From Reticulitermes lucifugus (taxonomy: Eukaryota; Arthropoda; Insecta; Blattodea; Rhinotermitidae): DNA of 64,000 nucleotides. The stretch covers positions 93,962 through 157,961 of the forward strand of contig JAKCWW010000037.1 of assembly GCA_026260175.1 (NCBI GenBank), in the 5' to 3' direction. Positions 34,662-47,065 of this stretch are shown piece by piece; position 1 is the stretch's first letter; each line of letters starts with the position of its first letter. The notes under the pieces are model-generated. The model was not told where the DNA came from. It saw nothing but the letters and a program-made list of their open reading frames with translations, and did no database searches. The position numbers and the translations under genes are program-made.

Positions 34662-36401
34662 TGTATAACATACATATTGTATTAGCTTAGTTTTTATGAC
34701 TAGTGAATAATTTGTTAGTAGGTTTCCGTTACGTCATTATTCAGAATTACAGTTGCTGAGGTTAAACTCTTCAAGAGAACTATTCGCTGAGCATGTTACA
34801 GATGTTGGCTTCAGTATTTCAGTGATGTGGGTTAGGTATCGAATATAATATCGATAAGAAGATGACTGCTATAAGTTTGCCATATGGCAGGTATAACCGT
34901 CGAAATGTCGCTCATTATTCCATATATTGTAACTGCAAGTAAGTGATTCAAAAGCAATGAAAATTCATAAAAAAACATTTGGAACCAATTAAATGTTTTC
35001 TATTACATAAATGTGAATCCGTTAATGTAAATATTTTCGTTTTGTAAACTAAATTAGTAACTTAAATTAGCTGACTAATTATACTGACCACAGGTCAATG
35101 GTGACAGAACGAGGTACCGTAGAGTAATATCACAAATACAGACGCACAAGCTAAAAGTCGGAACTATTATTACTACATCCTATTTAACAGATAAAATACC
35201 GGCCATTCACATAGCCTTACGACATCATAATTTACGTTCTGACCCAACGACGATTACCGACGCTAGCTGTTAACTCAGTAAAATACGTCAGCATAACAAA
35301 GCAGCGACACTTTACTCAGGAACTGCCGCTGGGCAATGCATTATTTATGCGTGTCATAAAATGCTCAGAATGGGAAGAATGATTTTTTTTTACATTTATT
35401 ATGATATGACTGATATTTGTAACAGAGACATGGTTTGGTTTGACAGAAGTAGAAACAACATTTTACTAATTTTTTTAATTTAGTGGTTGTTTGTACAACA
35501 GGGTTAACTTTCAAAAATGTACATTTTACCCACAAAATGTATGTAGTGTTTTGTATGGTTTACAGAAAAACGAAACAGCCATTATTTCCCTCCAGAGCAT
35601 TAACTGAATTGTTTTCTTTATCGACAAGTTGTGTGCTTACTGCGAGGTGCGATTGGAATCTTCATATAAAATTCAGATTAATACTTTATGTAAAAGGTTA
35701 CATGCACACACAAGTGTCTATGAGTTTTAAAGGGATAATACAGTGCTTTTGAAGAACATCTTTGAAAAAGAATAACATCCCAGAAGAGCGAAGGCCAATT
35801 CTATTCTTGTACACTATTGCTTGTCTTTTGTGTCACCCTTTATTGTTCAGAAGCTTTTCACCCTATCTTTGTGTTTCTTTCCACTGCAAATTATGTATAT
35901 CTCGTTCTATTCTTCTTTACATTGGGGAGGGGGGGGATCGGTTATCTTTCACTAAGGAAATGACGTTTCTATATTAACAATACTGCTGCTGGTATCATTA
36001 CGTGCTGCCTAAGTATTTACAAGGTGCTGATGCACAAAAGAAAGATCAGTGTGACAGCCACGCTTTCTATCAGCCAACTGTATAAAGAAGCAAAGGAGGC
36101 TCACAAAAGTCACGGAGAAGGAAAAGGTATCGTAAGTTCTCACGAAAGAATACAAAGGACAGTATGTTCACACGATAATGCTGAACTCCGATCCAGTCAT
36201 CTCGAAAGTGACAGATTTTTATATGAGAAGATTACAGAAATAATGTCTACGGAGGTCCCGTGGCGCCTTTCAGAGCAGATATTTCAGGCACAAACGTGCG
36301 TGAGGTCAGAAATATCTGTAGTAACACCTACAATTGTGCAAAAAGCAGCCCTTAGTGTAGCAATTTTGACTAATTTGTGATATTCATGTGCACATAGAAA
36401 G
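34662..36401. other. No gene seen
   Basis: A 118-codon open frame at 36024-36380 has no recognised similarity, domain or splice context and is not called. A run of eight G occurs at about 35930. Confidence 0.4.
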
Positions 36402-36780
36402 ACGGGTCTTGACTTATTTAATATTGTATTCACCGTGCATCTTGTATAAATTAAAATTGAAATTAAAACCAACTTGATGCANNCTCACTATTAAAAAACT
36501 TTAATAGTAGATTAATTAACTCTTAATTAACCCGACATGTTTCGGTTAGGTACCTGACCATCTTCAGGGGTTTTACTACATTTAGTTGCGTAGTTGTTAA
36601 TCATATGGACTACGCAACTAAATGTAGTAAAACCCCTGAAGATGGTCAGGTACCTGANNNNNNNNNNNNNNNNNNNNNNNNNNNNNNNNNNNNNNNNNNN
36701 NNNNNNNATCTACTATTAAAGTTTTTTAATAGTGAGGGTGCATCAAGTTGGTTTTAATTTCAATTTTAACGGGTCTTGAC
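36402..36780. repeat. Foldback copy of the ribozyme-like element, with 12-bp direct flanks
   Basis: acgggtcttgac stands at 36402-36413 and 36769-36780, a perfect 12-bp duplication. Between them, arms diverge from a 14-base spacer (36595-36608). Each arm reads outward ...taaaacccctgaagatgg, tcaggtacct, then (left arm, minus strand) aaccgaaacatgtcgggtt. CTGAAGA, a gtac-loop hairpin, GAAAC, GTC and an aaccc/gggtt stem are all present. Only the left side carries the tail (GTGCATC on plus at 36435-36441, pairing with GATGCA at 36476). N bases occur at 36482-36483 and 36658-36707. Confidence 0.8.
36658..36707. other. Assembly gap (50 N) inside the right foldback arm
   Basis: By symmetry with the left arm, about 33 to 35 bases should be here (the GAAAC...GGGTT half of the motif), so the 50-N length is a placeholder. 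Confidence 0.85.
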
Positions 36781-39700
36781 ATTTGTTCATTTCTTACTTT
36801 CCTCATATTTTACTCTTATATTGTTAACGCATTTACCACAATTAAGTTGATAAATAATGTGTTTTTTAAATTGTTAATGCATGACTAATTTAAACCAAAG
36901 TCAACACCTTTCTTCAAAGAATATTTACACCCTCTTTCTAAAATTATCTCCCTTTTCCCGATTTCAATGTCTAGCCACGTGCAAAGGGCGTAATCAGTCA
37001 GAGTCTAAAAAAGACACATCTTGGTACTTAGGTGTAGAAAAGCCCCTGTATGGGTCTAACCCAAACGTTCCTTTCTACTCTTGTTTAGGAAGTTGTGGAG
37101 CAAGTATAATTTGCCTCTTTCTCCAGACGTTTAATTACCCCAGCGCGAGATTCAGTGCTCCAATGCCAACCTACCTACCCAGTCATCCGTATGACTGCAG
37201 TACAAAGAGAACGTAAGCTCAGTAGGGCCATTGCCACAACTCAGATGGCAGTGCGCCGAGTAGTACTCAACTGTCAAACTCAGCACATGGACGTTGCAGT
37301 GACGGACTGGCTCACACATAAGTTGGTCATCATTATTCTGAAAGTGTAGTGAGATTTATCGACTTCGTATCTCTATTATCGCAGTGACAAAAGGAATCTT
37401 CTTTTTTTCGATTTGGGCGTGAACTGTTATTTTTATTTTTAACGAAGTAACGAATGGTATCTCAGTGTATAGTGTATAGGAATTTAAACTTAAAGCCAAA
37501 AGTGTGTTTTATATAAACTTTGTGCAATACTTGTCAGAAGAATAAGTTGCAAAAAATTATTTTCTCTAAAACTTCCACGATATGCAAATATACACGTCGA
37601 ATGAAGTCAGACTTATAAAGTGACGCTACAAATTTAAGGTCAGATATTACAGTGAAATATAATACATTTATGGGAGTGAGGCGAACTTCAGATGTGTACA
37701 AACTGAACGAAAGTGGGATCAAATGTGTATTGTGATATAATCGATTAGAAACAATAACAATTTCTACGCATGACAATACTTTTAAGTACACTGGAAAATG
37801 TGGTATATTTATGAAAACTGTAATTATTTTTAGGTACTGACTATACTTTTTCCTAAAATATTTAAATAATAATTCCATTCAGACCTTAAAAAATTATTTC
37901 AAATACTTTGATGCTTGCAGCGTGTTCGATCTACACCATGTAACATCTGCTCTGCATTGTATGTGCTGCTGTTTTGTGTGCTTACATCTTTATCACATTC
38001 TATCTTGACCGAATGTCTGAAAGGGGGCTTTATTCGGACTTGGACTTATTTAATCTTTTACACATTTGACGAAATAAACGGAAGACGGAAATATTCATGT
38101 ATGAATTTGTAATATATTCTTAAGGCTGCAAGAGACATTTCAACCCCAGTAGTTGGAGCTGCTCTTTCAATTTTTTTAAATAAAAACTCGAGTAAGTTTT
38201 ATATGCCCTAAGACAGTGTTACCATAGCCAACATTACAACTGCCGAATAAATAATACAATCATCTGGCCGTGCCCTGTGGCACTTTCAACTCGTCAGGAT
38301 ATATGAAAGGAGAAGCGCTGCGTAATATCGCCTGCTGATATGAACAAGGGGATGAAATGCGATTGTAAATGAAATCATTGCTGTTTTGACAGAAGTGTGT
38401 TAATAACGTTATGGAAGCTCCAAAATTTGCAATGGGCTAACATTCGCCACTGTCTTGAGGGTCTGAACATGCAAGTTGATGGCTGAGCTCTCAGGTCATC
38501 AAGGGTCATGCTATTCCGATTGCTGTGTGTCTGCTTCTACCTTGGAGCCCTACGCGCTACCGCTACCTTTGCTCATCGACAAGAGGTAAGGAAGACTTCA
38601 ATAACCTTTCTATTGCTTATAAGCACAGTGCCAGGAGGGTTCTCCACACAGGGGGCACGTAAGAAAGTTCCATGCTCTCCCAGTGGACTTTAATTGGAGG
38701 TAAGTGGGGAACTTTTATGCTTCGACCGCTTTAACCTTAAGGAACGACCCCCAGTACCTATCAAGTATGAAGCTCGGTGGGCCCCACAGCCGGTATTGAT
38801 GAGGTGGTTATGAGATTTATCCTTGTCACTGCGGTAATCGAAATCCTGGTTATCCTTTCCGTTGTCAGTTACTTCACGGTTGATCATCTGTGGCGATTAA
38901 TCAACCACATGTTAATCAGTCTCTCTACTGCCTAAAAATAGATCAAGTTGTTGTCGGTCTAAATGTAACAAGACTGTAAATAGGCATATGTTCTTTAATT
39001 CGTAATAAGCGTGATTCATTTGCCGGAAGGGTTTTCGCTAATTTGCCTATTGCTCATGAAACGGAAATTTGTCGCAACCCACACAATTCTTCAAACTGAT
39101 ATTCCCGCATTACTAGACAGGTGGGTTAAAAAGACATTTTCTGTCAAAATGTTGTGTCCACAAAATATTGCTTGTCCTTATATTTTCGTAAAAACATAAC
39201 ATGCTTAAATGTTGGTCTCTTTGAAGATCGGTCAAGTTTTTTGTCACCTGTAAAATTGTGTTTCACGACAGATTGCTCTTTCGTGAGGTATAATGTTCAT
39301 TACTGCAGATACATATCTGTTGTTGCAAATATTCTCCCACTACACTGTGTCATCACATATTATATATAGGCTTGTTCCTTTAATTTAATGGTGAAGAATT
39401 TTACAGAATTATGTTTAAAAGCGGACACAAAACAACTCGCACTACAGAGCAAACTTTGCAAGTCCTTCTCCTCCTATCTCAAAGTTCATTAAATATTCAC
39501 AGAAGCGAAAGAATTGCCGTAAAAAGATCTTGTCAAAATGAGGGACATGTTTTATGCCCAGTACACTTCAAATTACGTTAGGCTGTACATTTTATAAATG
39601 TACATTCAACAGCCTATAATAACCGAACACGTTGTCTCGGGTGGTAAGTCTTCTAAAATATCCTTTCGAATATAGGCCAGAATACAAATTATAGTTACTA

Positions 39701-42599
39701 AAATGTTTTGTGTTTTTCCTCGGTTCCTGCAGGCTAATGCCGGACTAGTATCTCGTAATAGAACATTATCGTTCCTTTCCTCCTCCTTTCCCAATTAGTA
39801 TTCATTAATGATTCTAATGTGGACACTACAGACTTTACGATACTGACAGAGTCGTTAAATAATTCATGGATATGTACACAGACTAATCGACAATAAACTA
39901 TGAAAAAAAAGCTGATTGTCCAAAAGTCATTTTTCCAAACAGGGAGGTTATTATCGAAGTCTGTTATGTGTTCCTAGTTTTCATGATATCAGCCCTGACG
40001 TGTTGTATTAAAAAGTGGAAAATCTGCATTTATCCGTGCCTTTGGTTGAAATCTTTATTTTGGAAATGTTACAAATTTCCGTTCAGTTACAAGAGCTGTC
40101 AGTCAGTCACACAACTGTAGCAGCGAGCAGGCCATTAGGCCGTACTGGCCTACTACTTCATAATGTGTTGGCTGATTTGGTACCTTTTGTTAAAAACTCT
40201 CAAACGGCCCCATATAGGACTTCTCGGATTTAGAAAAACACAGAAGTGTTTGATTTTATGAAGATGTCACTTCTTAAAATTTATTAGCGTCGGTGGTAAG
40301 TGAAAGAAATATGGTCACGGAACATAGGTAGCTTAATTTTCTCGAAGGTAATATGCCGCCCTCTGATGTTCAGAGAAGACTGAATTATTCATAATAACCT
40401 CGCTAGACGCAATACCCTTGGCGTGCATGAGTTAGCCAAATCCTGGTTCCCTGTGAGGTAAACCCTGAGACCAAAGAAACATAAGCAAAGAGCATATTCT
40501 AAAACATAGCACGAACAGATGGAGACGTGAATAGTTTGGCGGCCACTTATATGAATGGCACGTAGCTAGTAATAATTCTACGTGTATATGTATGTATATT
40601 TGTTTACGTATTTACGTGTTCACTTAACAGCTGATTGGCCAATTAAATTTAAAAGTGCGAGAATACAACCACAGCAAATCAGGTCAAATGCAAATCCGGG
40701 ACAAAAGTAAAATTGTAAGAACAATTTAGCTAGAGAAAGAAAAGTAGTCTAATAATAATAATAATAATAAAAAACACAATAATACAAAATCACACAGGAC
40801 TTAGATCTGAAGTTGATGGATACTTGTCAACAACGATAAATCATGTCTTTAGCATTGTGGGGAGTGTTTAAACTTGGGAGGTTTTTATGACCGTCACATG
40901 GAACTCACACGGTGGAGACAAATATATACATAACTACCGGTAGAGAATTTTGGTAGTGTAATATGTTGAAAATGTGTAATTGGAAGACAAATAAGGTACT
41001 GGGGAGATAACACTAATACGAATATTATGGATGCTGATTTCATTGTTGGAGGGTACAGAGGTATTGTAACCAGGCGTATTGTTATATTTCAGTATGCATG
41101 AGCTCACTCTTTTCCTACTGTCAGCGATTCCAGAAAAAAAGTATTTATCCATTGACAGAATAACTAACTCCATGAACGCTGAATTTTTCTCGAGAAGCTA
41201 TTAGCTGCTCAGCGGATAAAATTTCCCCGCATTTTGTGGAACTCGGAGACTCATTAATGTGTTAAAACAGCCCGCTACATGACCCCAGTACAGCGCATCC
41301 AATCCTAAATATTCAAGACCTATTGCAGTACCAGCTTCGCTATACACGTCGATCTTCAAAGCCTCTTCATTCAGATGCTTTTATTAAAACGTTTTCACTT
41401 CTCTCCCATTCTTGCTAAATGACCCGACCATCTAATTCCAGTCACATAAGTCAAAAATACTTGTTTAAATTGATTAGTCGAACTTTCCGTTAATAAGACT
41501 GTGTGCACCCGCCGACTGTCGCCAATACAGTCACGTGCATTTTAAATGGACCTTGAAATGTTTAGCACGTGACAGAGGCCGACTTACTGATATTATAGTG
41601 TTGAGCTGTATCTGAAGGAACCAGACCGGGATCAGGTAAAAGGGAGATTTTTCAGGCCTTGATGAAAACATTGTCGGCTAGCGTAGTGTAAACTAACAAC
41701 TGATAAATTCTAGCATTGTCCTGTCCAGTGAGAGACTGTTATGTCTCACTGCGTTTGGTAACGAGGTAATAATGTTGATGATGTACCCACAAATCTTTCG
41801 AGCAACATCAGGACAAAGATAGTTGTTTCCAGTAGGTAATTTATGCTTTCGCTAACCTATAACATATAACTGTGCCAAAAACTGTAATAACATGTGTTAT
41901 TTTTTGTATTAAGGACACAATTTTTTTATTCCGGACAATCTCTTACACTAAAATGTAAACCACAGCCGTAATCCGTGCGAAGTAAAATTATTTATAGGTG
42001 TTTTATTGACAAAGCCTATATGTTTTATGAAGTACATAACTGATATTATACATGCAATGTTCTCCCTGTATCTTTCTCTATTTCTTCGAATCTCTCTCGT
42101 TTCCCTCTCCACCATTCTTCCCGTTATTTATTTCTTTTGTCTCTCTTCTTGACTTCCTGGTTTTCTTTTGTCCATTTAATACTTCCTTCTTCATTTTCAT
42201 ACATGTATCTATTTATGTATAGTTAAGGACATAACACCTCTTCTATTTGTTTAACTTTTATTCTACCGAGGTGGGTACTAAAATTTTAGCGCGTGGTTTG
42301 TGAAAAACGTATTACTGAAACATATAAAGATGCAATTATGAAACAAAGGGCATTTTTGTGGAAAGGCATAAATTTCCTTGTTACCTAATTATATAAAATG
42401 AATTTCTAGGGGTGTTTTTCTACTTTCGTTTGTGTTTGGCAATGCAAGTATTTAAAAGATTAATTCAAATGTGTTGAAGGTAATGGGTACCGAAAAACAG
42501 TTCCAGACTGTCTTCTCTGTACGAGGAAACAGAAGCCGACGAGAAAAAAACTTCGTAACGCTTTTTGTAGTTAGTTCCTCTTGCACAGGTAATAAACAC
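36781..42599. other. No gene seen
   Basis: AT-rich intergenic DNA with ordinary CpG frequency. An (AAT)n run lies at about 40751-40770. None of the open frames shows recognisable protein similarity. Confidence 0.45.
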
Positions 42600-42654
42600 A
42601 ACATACAGTGACATAAATCCAACATACAGTGACATCAACACAACATACAGTGAC
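42600..42654 (+). repeat. Three-copy tandem repeat, 21-bp period
   Basis: aacatacagtgac starts at 42600, 42621 and 42642, with variable filler between. Confidence 0.9.
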
Positions 42655-42965
42655 GTGTCCTGCCAGTTACTTCGAAAGGTATTTCATAACGGTTGCAATA
42701 TCGTATGCGGCACCAAGACATATAAACCTTGAACTCTGGCCAGGCCCGCCCACTGCAAGCCCGTTGTTCCAATGGAATGCCTAGCAGGCTGTTATTTCTC
42801 AGTGACATAGTACTGAGACCTATAAACTTACGAGGGTAACACCCGAGATATTTCACTCTGTCAGTACTAATTTGTTTATTTACTTAATTAATGATTTGCT
42901 AATTGAAATTTATTAACTTCATTTCTGATTTATTTATTCGGTTACACGTTTATTTATTTATAAGT

Positions 42966-43030
42966 CAGAATAGCTCAGTCATGTGATAAGGGTTCGAATC
43001 CCGGCAGAGGCAGTAATACTCTTTTCGATA
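42966..43030 (+). repeat. SINE head fragment with perfect B box
   Basis: gaatagctcagtcatgtgat, then gggttcgaatcccggcagag. The B box (GGTTCGAATCC) is intact, but the A-box side is shortened, so this is a truncated tRNA-derived SINE rather than a tRNA gene. Confidence 0.45.
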
Positions 43031-44703
43031 CCACGTCCTAACTGCCTGCGAAATCGAGCCTTCCCTTCGACGAAACACTGGGAGGCCTTTTCGCCCAAGA
43101 TAAAGTGGGAAGACCTCGCATCCGAAACGCATCTCCTAATTCCGAGGCACAGAGTATACAGAAATTTGCCTTCACATCTCCTAAACACATCTGCACGATT
43201 CGTAGGTAGGAGCTGTTTCGTCTATTTTGGAGTGTTGAATTTTCCACAGCGGTTTCGTTGAGGATTCAGGTCTTCTCGGACGTGACACAGCCTCGCTGGT
43301 TTATTTTCCCGAAGTTTCGAAGGAAGTTAGTGCCTTTATCTTCAAGGATTGAAGGATCAACCAGCAGCACAGAGTCACGTCCCAGAAGAACTCTCTTTTC
43401 CTATTATATTTATTTGTGTTACTTATTGCACGACAGTGCTCAATTAAGCGGAGAAAGGCTTAGAATTTCAGGCTGAATTCAATGGGTAGATGAAATAAGG
43501 ATTGTATGATTTGTTGATACGTTGTGTTGAAACTGTTGGTGTTCTGTACTTGATTTGGGTACACAAAGAGTGATAGACCGTTTAGAATACGAGTCTCGTA
43601 GATTGGTCATGTAGGTAGGAGGACTGATATTTAGTAATGATATATTTGATAAGTGCATCTACTGTGTGTTTATAATTCGATTTACCTTAAAGTGTAACAA
43701 TATACGCTGTATATATTTAATTTTTATTTCAAAATTGTAAAATAACCAGACTAAGAAATAATTTTTCGTCACCAAATAAGTTTGTAATTCTCATGATTCT
43801 AAGCACGGAATTAGGAAATCGAAAGCATCCTGAATAGTTACCTCAATTGTTAGACGACTGACACGCCCCCAAGAATGTGAAAGTACTTTTCTGTCCAATG
43901 CTACCCGATATCCGAAAGAACATAGCTTTGTTCGAAGATTTCCAGGCTTCGCCCACTTGTCCTTCTGATGAAAATGAAGATGAGTATTTGGTATAAGTGG
44001 AATGATAGTGACGAGTGAAAACCGAAGTACTTGGAGAAAAGTCTGTCACATTGCCGACGCACTTTCCTGAAAATTATATATAAATTCCTTTGGAATCTCA
44101 CAGAGAGCAGAGTTTCTTATCACTAGGAAGAGCAGTTTCTGCTATCAAGCAAATGATGGCGGCTTGATTTCAGAATAATGGATAACACGTAAACACTGCA
44201 TGGCAAAGTGAAGATTATCTTAATGTTATAGTAGGTGATACATACAATTACCACTAGGTTTTAAATGTTAAAATGCACCACAGCTAATTACTACGTAATT
44301 TACAAAACGTTGTGTGTCACCATCGTATTACCCTTAACAACGCTACACAAGGGAAAGGGTTTTATAAAATCTAATCATAAAATAAAAAATGCCAAGAATA
44401 TTAACAGCCTATTAGCGCACATCTTGCTAGAATCTAGTGAGACATTGAAAAGGTCTCCCTACACACACAGCCACGGAAGGATAGAACAAGCAGCATCAAA
44501 ACACACAAGAAAATGCACCTGGAGACGTAGAAATACGCCAGTTGTTCCGCAACAGTGAATACTACGCACATTTTACAATTTTAATCAGGTTATAAATATA
44601 CACATATTTATGGTTTTAAATATTAACCAGACTATCGTACCACATAGTGATACGTACATATTGTACATTTGTCTTAATATGTGCTTATTTTAGTAGTACA
44701 TTG
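43031..44703. other. No gene seen; CpG-rich in its first part
   Basis: 43021-43320 contains more than 20 CpG in 300 bases, the highest density I noticed, but no exon was recognised. It may be the body of the SINE-headed repeat at 42966. Confidence 0.35.
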
Positions 44704-44850
44704 TAACCCCCCGAAGATGGAACTACAAAGTTCCGAAACACGTGTAGGTTTGAAGGGACATAGGCTACAATAAAAGTGGTCAAAATAGTGCATTTGTTGG
44801 TTTCATTATTTGATTAAAAAAATGCACGGTGGTAATAGTGTGAAATTTAC
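44704..44850 (+). repeat. Ribozyme-like short element, copy E
   Basis: ccgaagatggaactacaaag, then ttccgaaacacgtgtaggtt. The hairpin ggaact/agttcc is perfect with an acaa loop; the first core triplet is CCG instead of CTG. The distal stem GTGCATTT (44788-44795) and AAATGCAC (44820-44827) is a perfect 8 bp, followed by GGTG as in other copies. Confidence 0.7.
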
Positions 44851-46843
44851 AATAGAGTATTAGATTCATAGGATTTGTGGTGTGAATAACAACAAAACAC
44901 AAGTGAGGTAGACGGGTATTCTTTTTACCAGTTTTCTAAAGTGAAATAGAAAAAGTTTGTCTGAGGCATATAATAATTTCTGTTACGAATCCACTCATAA
45001 AATGGGAAGTAAACTGTACTGTCAGAAATTCTTGCATTTGTATAGGCTTTCTAGGTTACAACAATCTAAGGAAACCAAACTGATTACTAAGGAATAGGAG
45101 ATACGAAACTAAAAAGTCGAGGGAATCCTTGTGACCTATGTTACAACATATTTCTTATTCTGTCTTATCCTTCCTCTACTGTCTAGGCTCATGCCTATTT
45201 CAAATTCACACCTACTGGCCGTCTTGCCTACTCTTAGGACCCTATACCTTTGGTTTGTATAGAGGAGTCAGTTTCTGTAATTAGTGTTTCTACTCCCTTG
45301 AGGTGTGTTATTACCTTTTTTCTCTTGCAGCTGCATATTATTTGGGTACCTGAATAAATATTTAGTTCCGTGTATTTCCAACCATAATTTTGTCTCAACT
45401 GCTAAAAATATACCCCTTGACGCTTGTTAAGTGTTTTATTTCCGGTGCTTAAATTTTACTAATTTTCTTGTTTCTCTTATTCCATTTTCACTGTTTTTAA
45501 AATGTAGGAAGATTATCGCTTTGTATTTTTTCTGTTCTTACTCCTAATTTTAAGGTGCTGTCCCACATATTTTCCTTAAACGTAAGTTATACAGGGTTTA
45601 TTTACAATAAGAAGTAACGACTGTCTCTCTAAAGAACACGTTTATATATGACCCACTGTAATATAAAATACGGAAATACTCGTACAACAGTGTTTCAAAA
45701 ACCTTCGCAATTACGTGGTCGCCAAGGAAAACCAGTTTTTGAAGAGCAAGAACATAATAAAAGAAAACAACAGTGTGAATTATACTAATCATTCACTGAC
45801 ATAACTCATGAAATTTATCTGACCTTATTCGTCAGAAATAAAAAGCAGCGTGTTTGGTTTAAACCATACAATTCACATATCCAAATTTCATAAGTGTGCA
45901 AGTTTTAATCTACGTAAATAATCATCACTACACTTAATACAAAATTCATACAACAAAATTACTAATTGGTTTCACAACTCAAGAAAAAAAATGATGTGAA
46001 ATAATGTGTAAATAAAATAATTTGAGTTGCATAAATATTTTAAATAGTCTTAAAATAATAAACACATACACGAGTGTAGATGTTTATTTAAGGTTTTGTT
46101 GATAAATGGAGAATAAGAAGTTCGTGAAAAGAAAATGTTGGGTGTTTTACAAAATAAGACACCTATTTATTGCGCAATATGTGTAAATTTGGAATTGTTA
46201 AATGTAACGGAATATAAACGTATCTTTCACAATGAGCCACATAGGCATTCAAATTGCTCTCGATTTTCCGTAGCTTATTTCTCAATAACGTAAGCAGATA
46301 AAAATCTTCAAAATTGAATTTGAGATATTCAGCTTGAGGACCTGTGGTAAAATTAACATGTTCATCTATTCGTGATAAAATATTAGAAAACGCAATAAAT
46401 TATTTACCTTAATCAAGCTCGTACAACAAAAGTATCCATTTATCCTTGTAGCATACTCTCTATTAATTACGTCTTTCTGACAAAAGTAGGACTTCAACAG
46501 CGTGCTGTCCTTATATTACGAGCATGTGAAGGTAAAATAAAATTACTTTTCAGAGCTTGCTCTACATGGAGGTGAGATATTAACTCCACTCTCCTACTCA
46601 CAGTCACTTTTGATGAAGATATTGAATATGGGTTAGAACTATCAGAACTGCCTGCCACTACAACCTAGTGGTTATTACATGTACTATCAGGTTTAATGTT
46701 AACAACTTAGAAAATGCCCACAGAACGTAATACTTTGGCGCGTTTGTTTTGTTATAGTCTCTAGTGTTTAAATCAGTATTTATATTAAGAAAAACATTGA
46801 ATATGAGTGTATCTAAAATGTGCCTTCCCACCTTTTATACAAC
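44851..46843. other. No gene seen
   Basis: Very AT-rich. The string tatacagggtttatttac at about 45590 resembles the terminus of the element at 34104, but no partner end was found. Confidence 0.4.
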
Positions 46844-47065
46844 ACACAATATAAGTCAAATTAAAAAAAGAACCAACTAGATGCACAATCACTATTAAAA
46901 ACTTTAATAGTAGTATTACATTAAACCCGACATGTTTCCGAAACATGTCGGGTTTAATGTAATACTACTATTAAAGTTTTTAATAGTGATTGTGCATCTA
47001 GTCGGTTCTTTTTTTATATATATACGAGATGCACGGTGAAAACAATATTAAATACACAATATAAG
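46844..47065. repeat. Perfect foldback copy of the ribozyme-like element, with 12-bp direct flanks
   Basis: acacaatataag at 46844-46855 and 47054-47065 is a perfect 12-bp duplication. Inside, 46862-46938 and 46940-47016 form 77-base arms with a single mismatch and one central base. Each arm starts at the centre with gaaacatgtcgggtttaatg, the half of the motif after the hairpin; the CTGAAGA half is absent. Only the right side carries the tail: GTGCATCT (46992-46999) pairs with AGATGCAC (47027-47034), then ggtgaaaacaatattaaat. Confidence 0.85.

Noticed and set aside
36024-36380. 118-codon open frame on the plus strand
   Set aside because: The longest unexplained frame in its region, but no domain, homologue or splice support; similar frames occur by chance in 64 kb.
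42983-43261. Overlapping open frames on both strands
   Set aside because: They result from locally GC-rich repeat sequence behind a SINE-like head.
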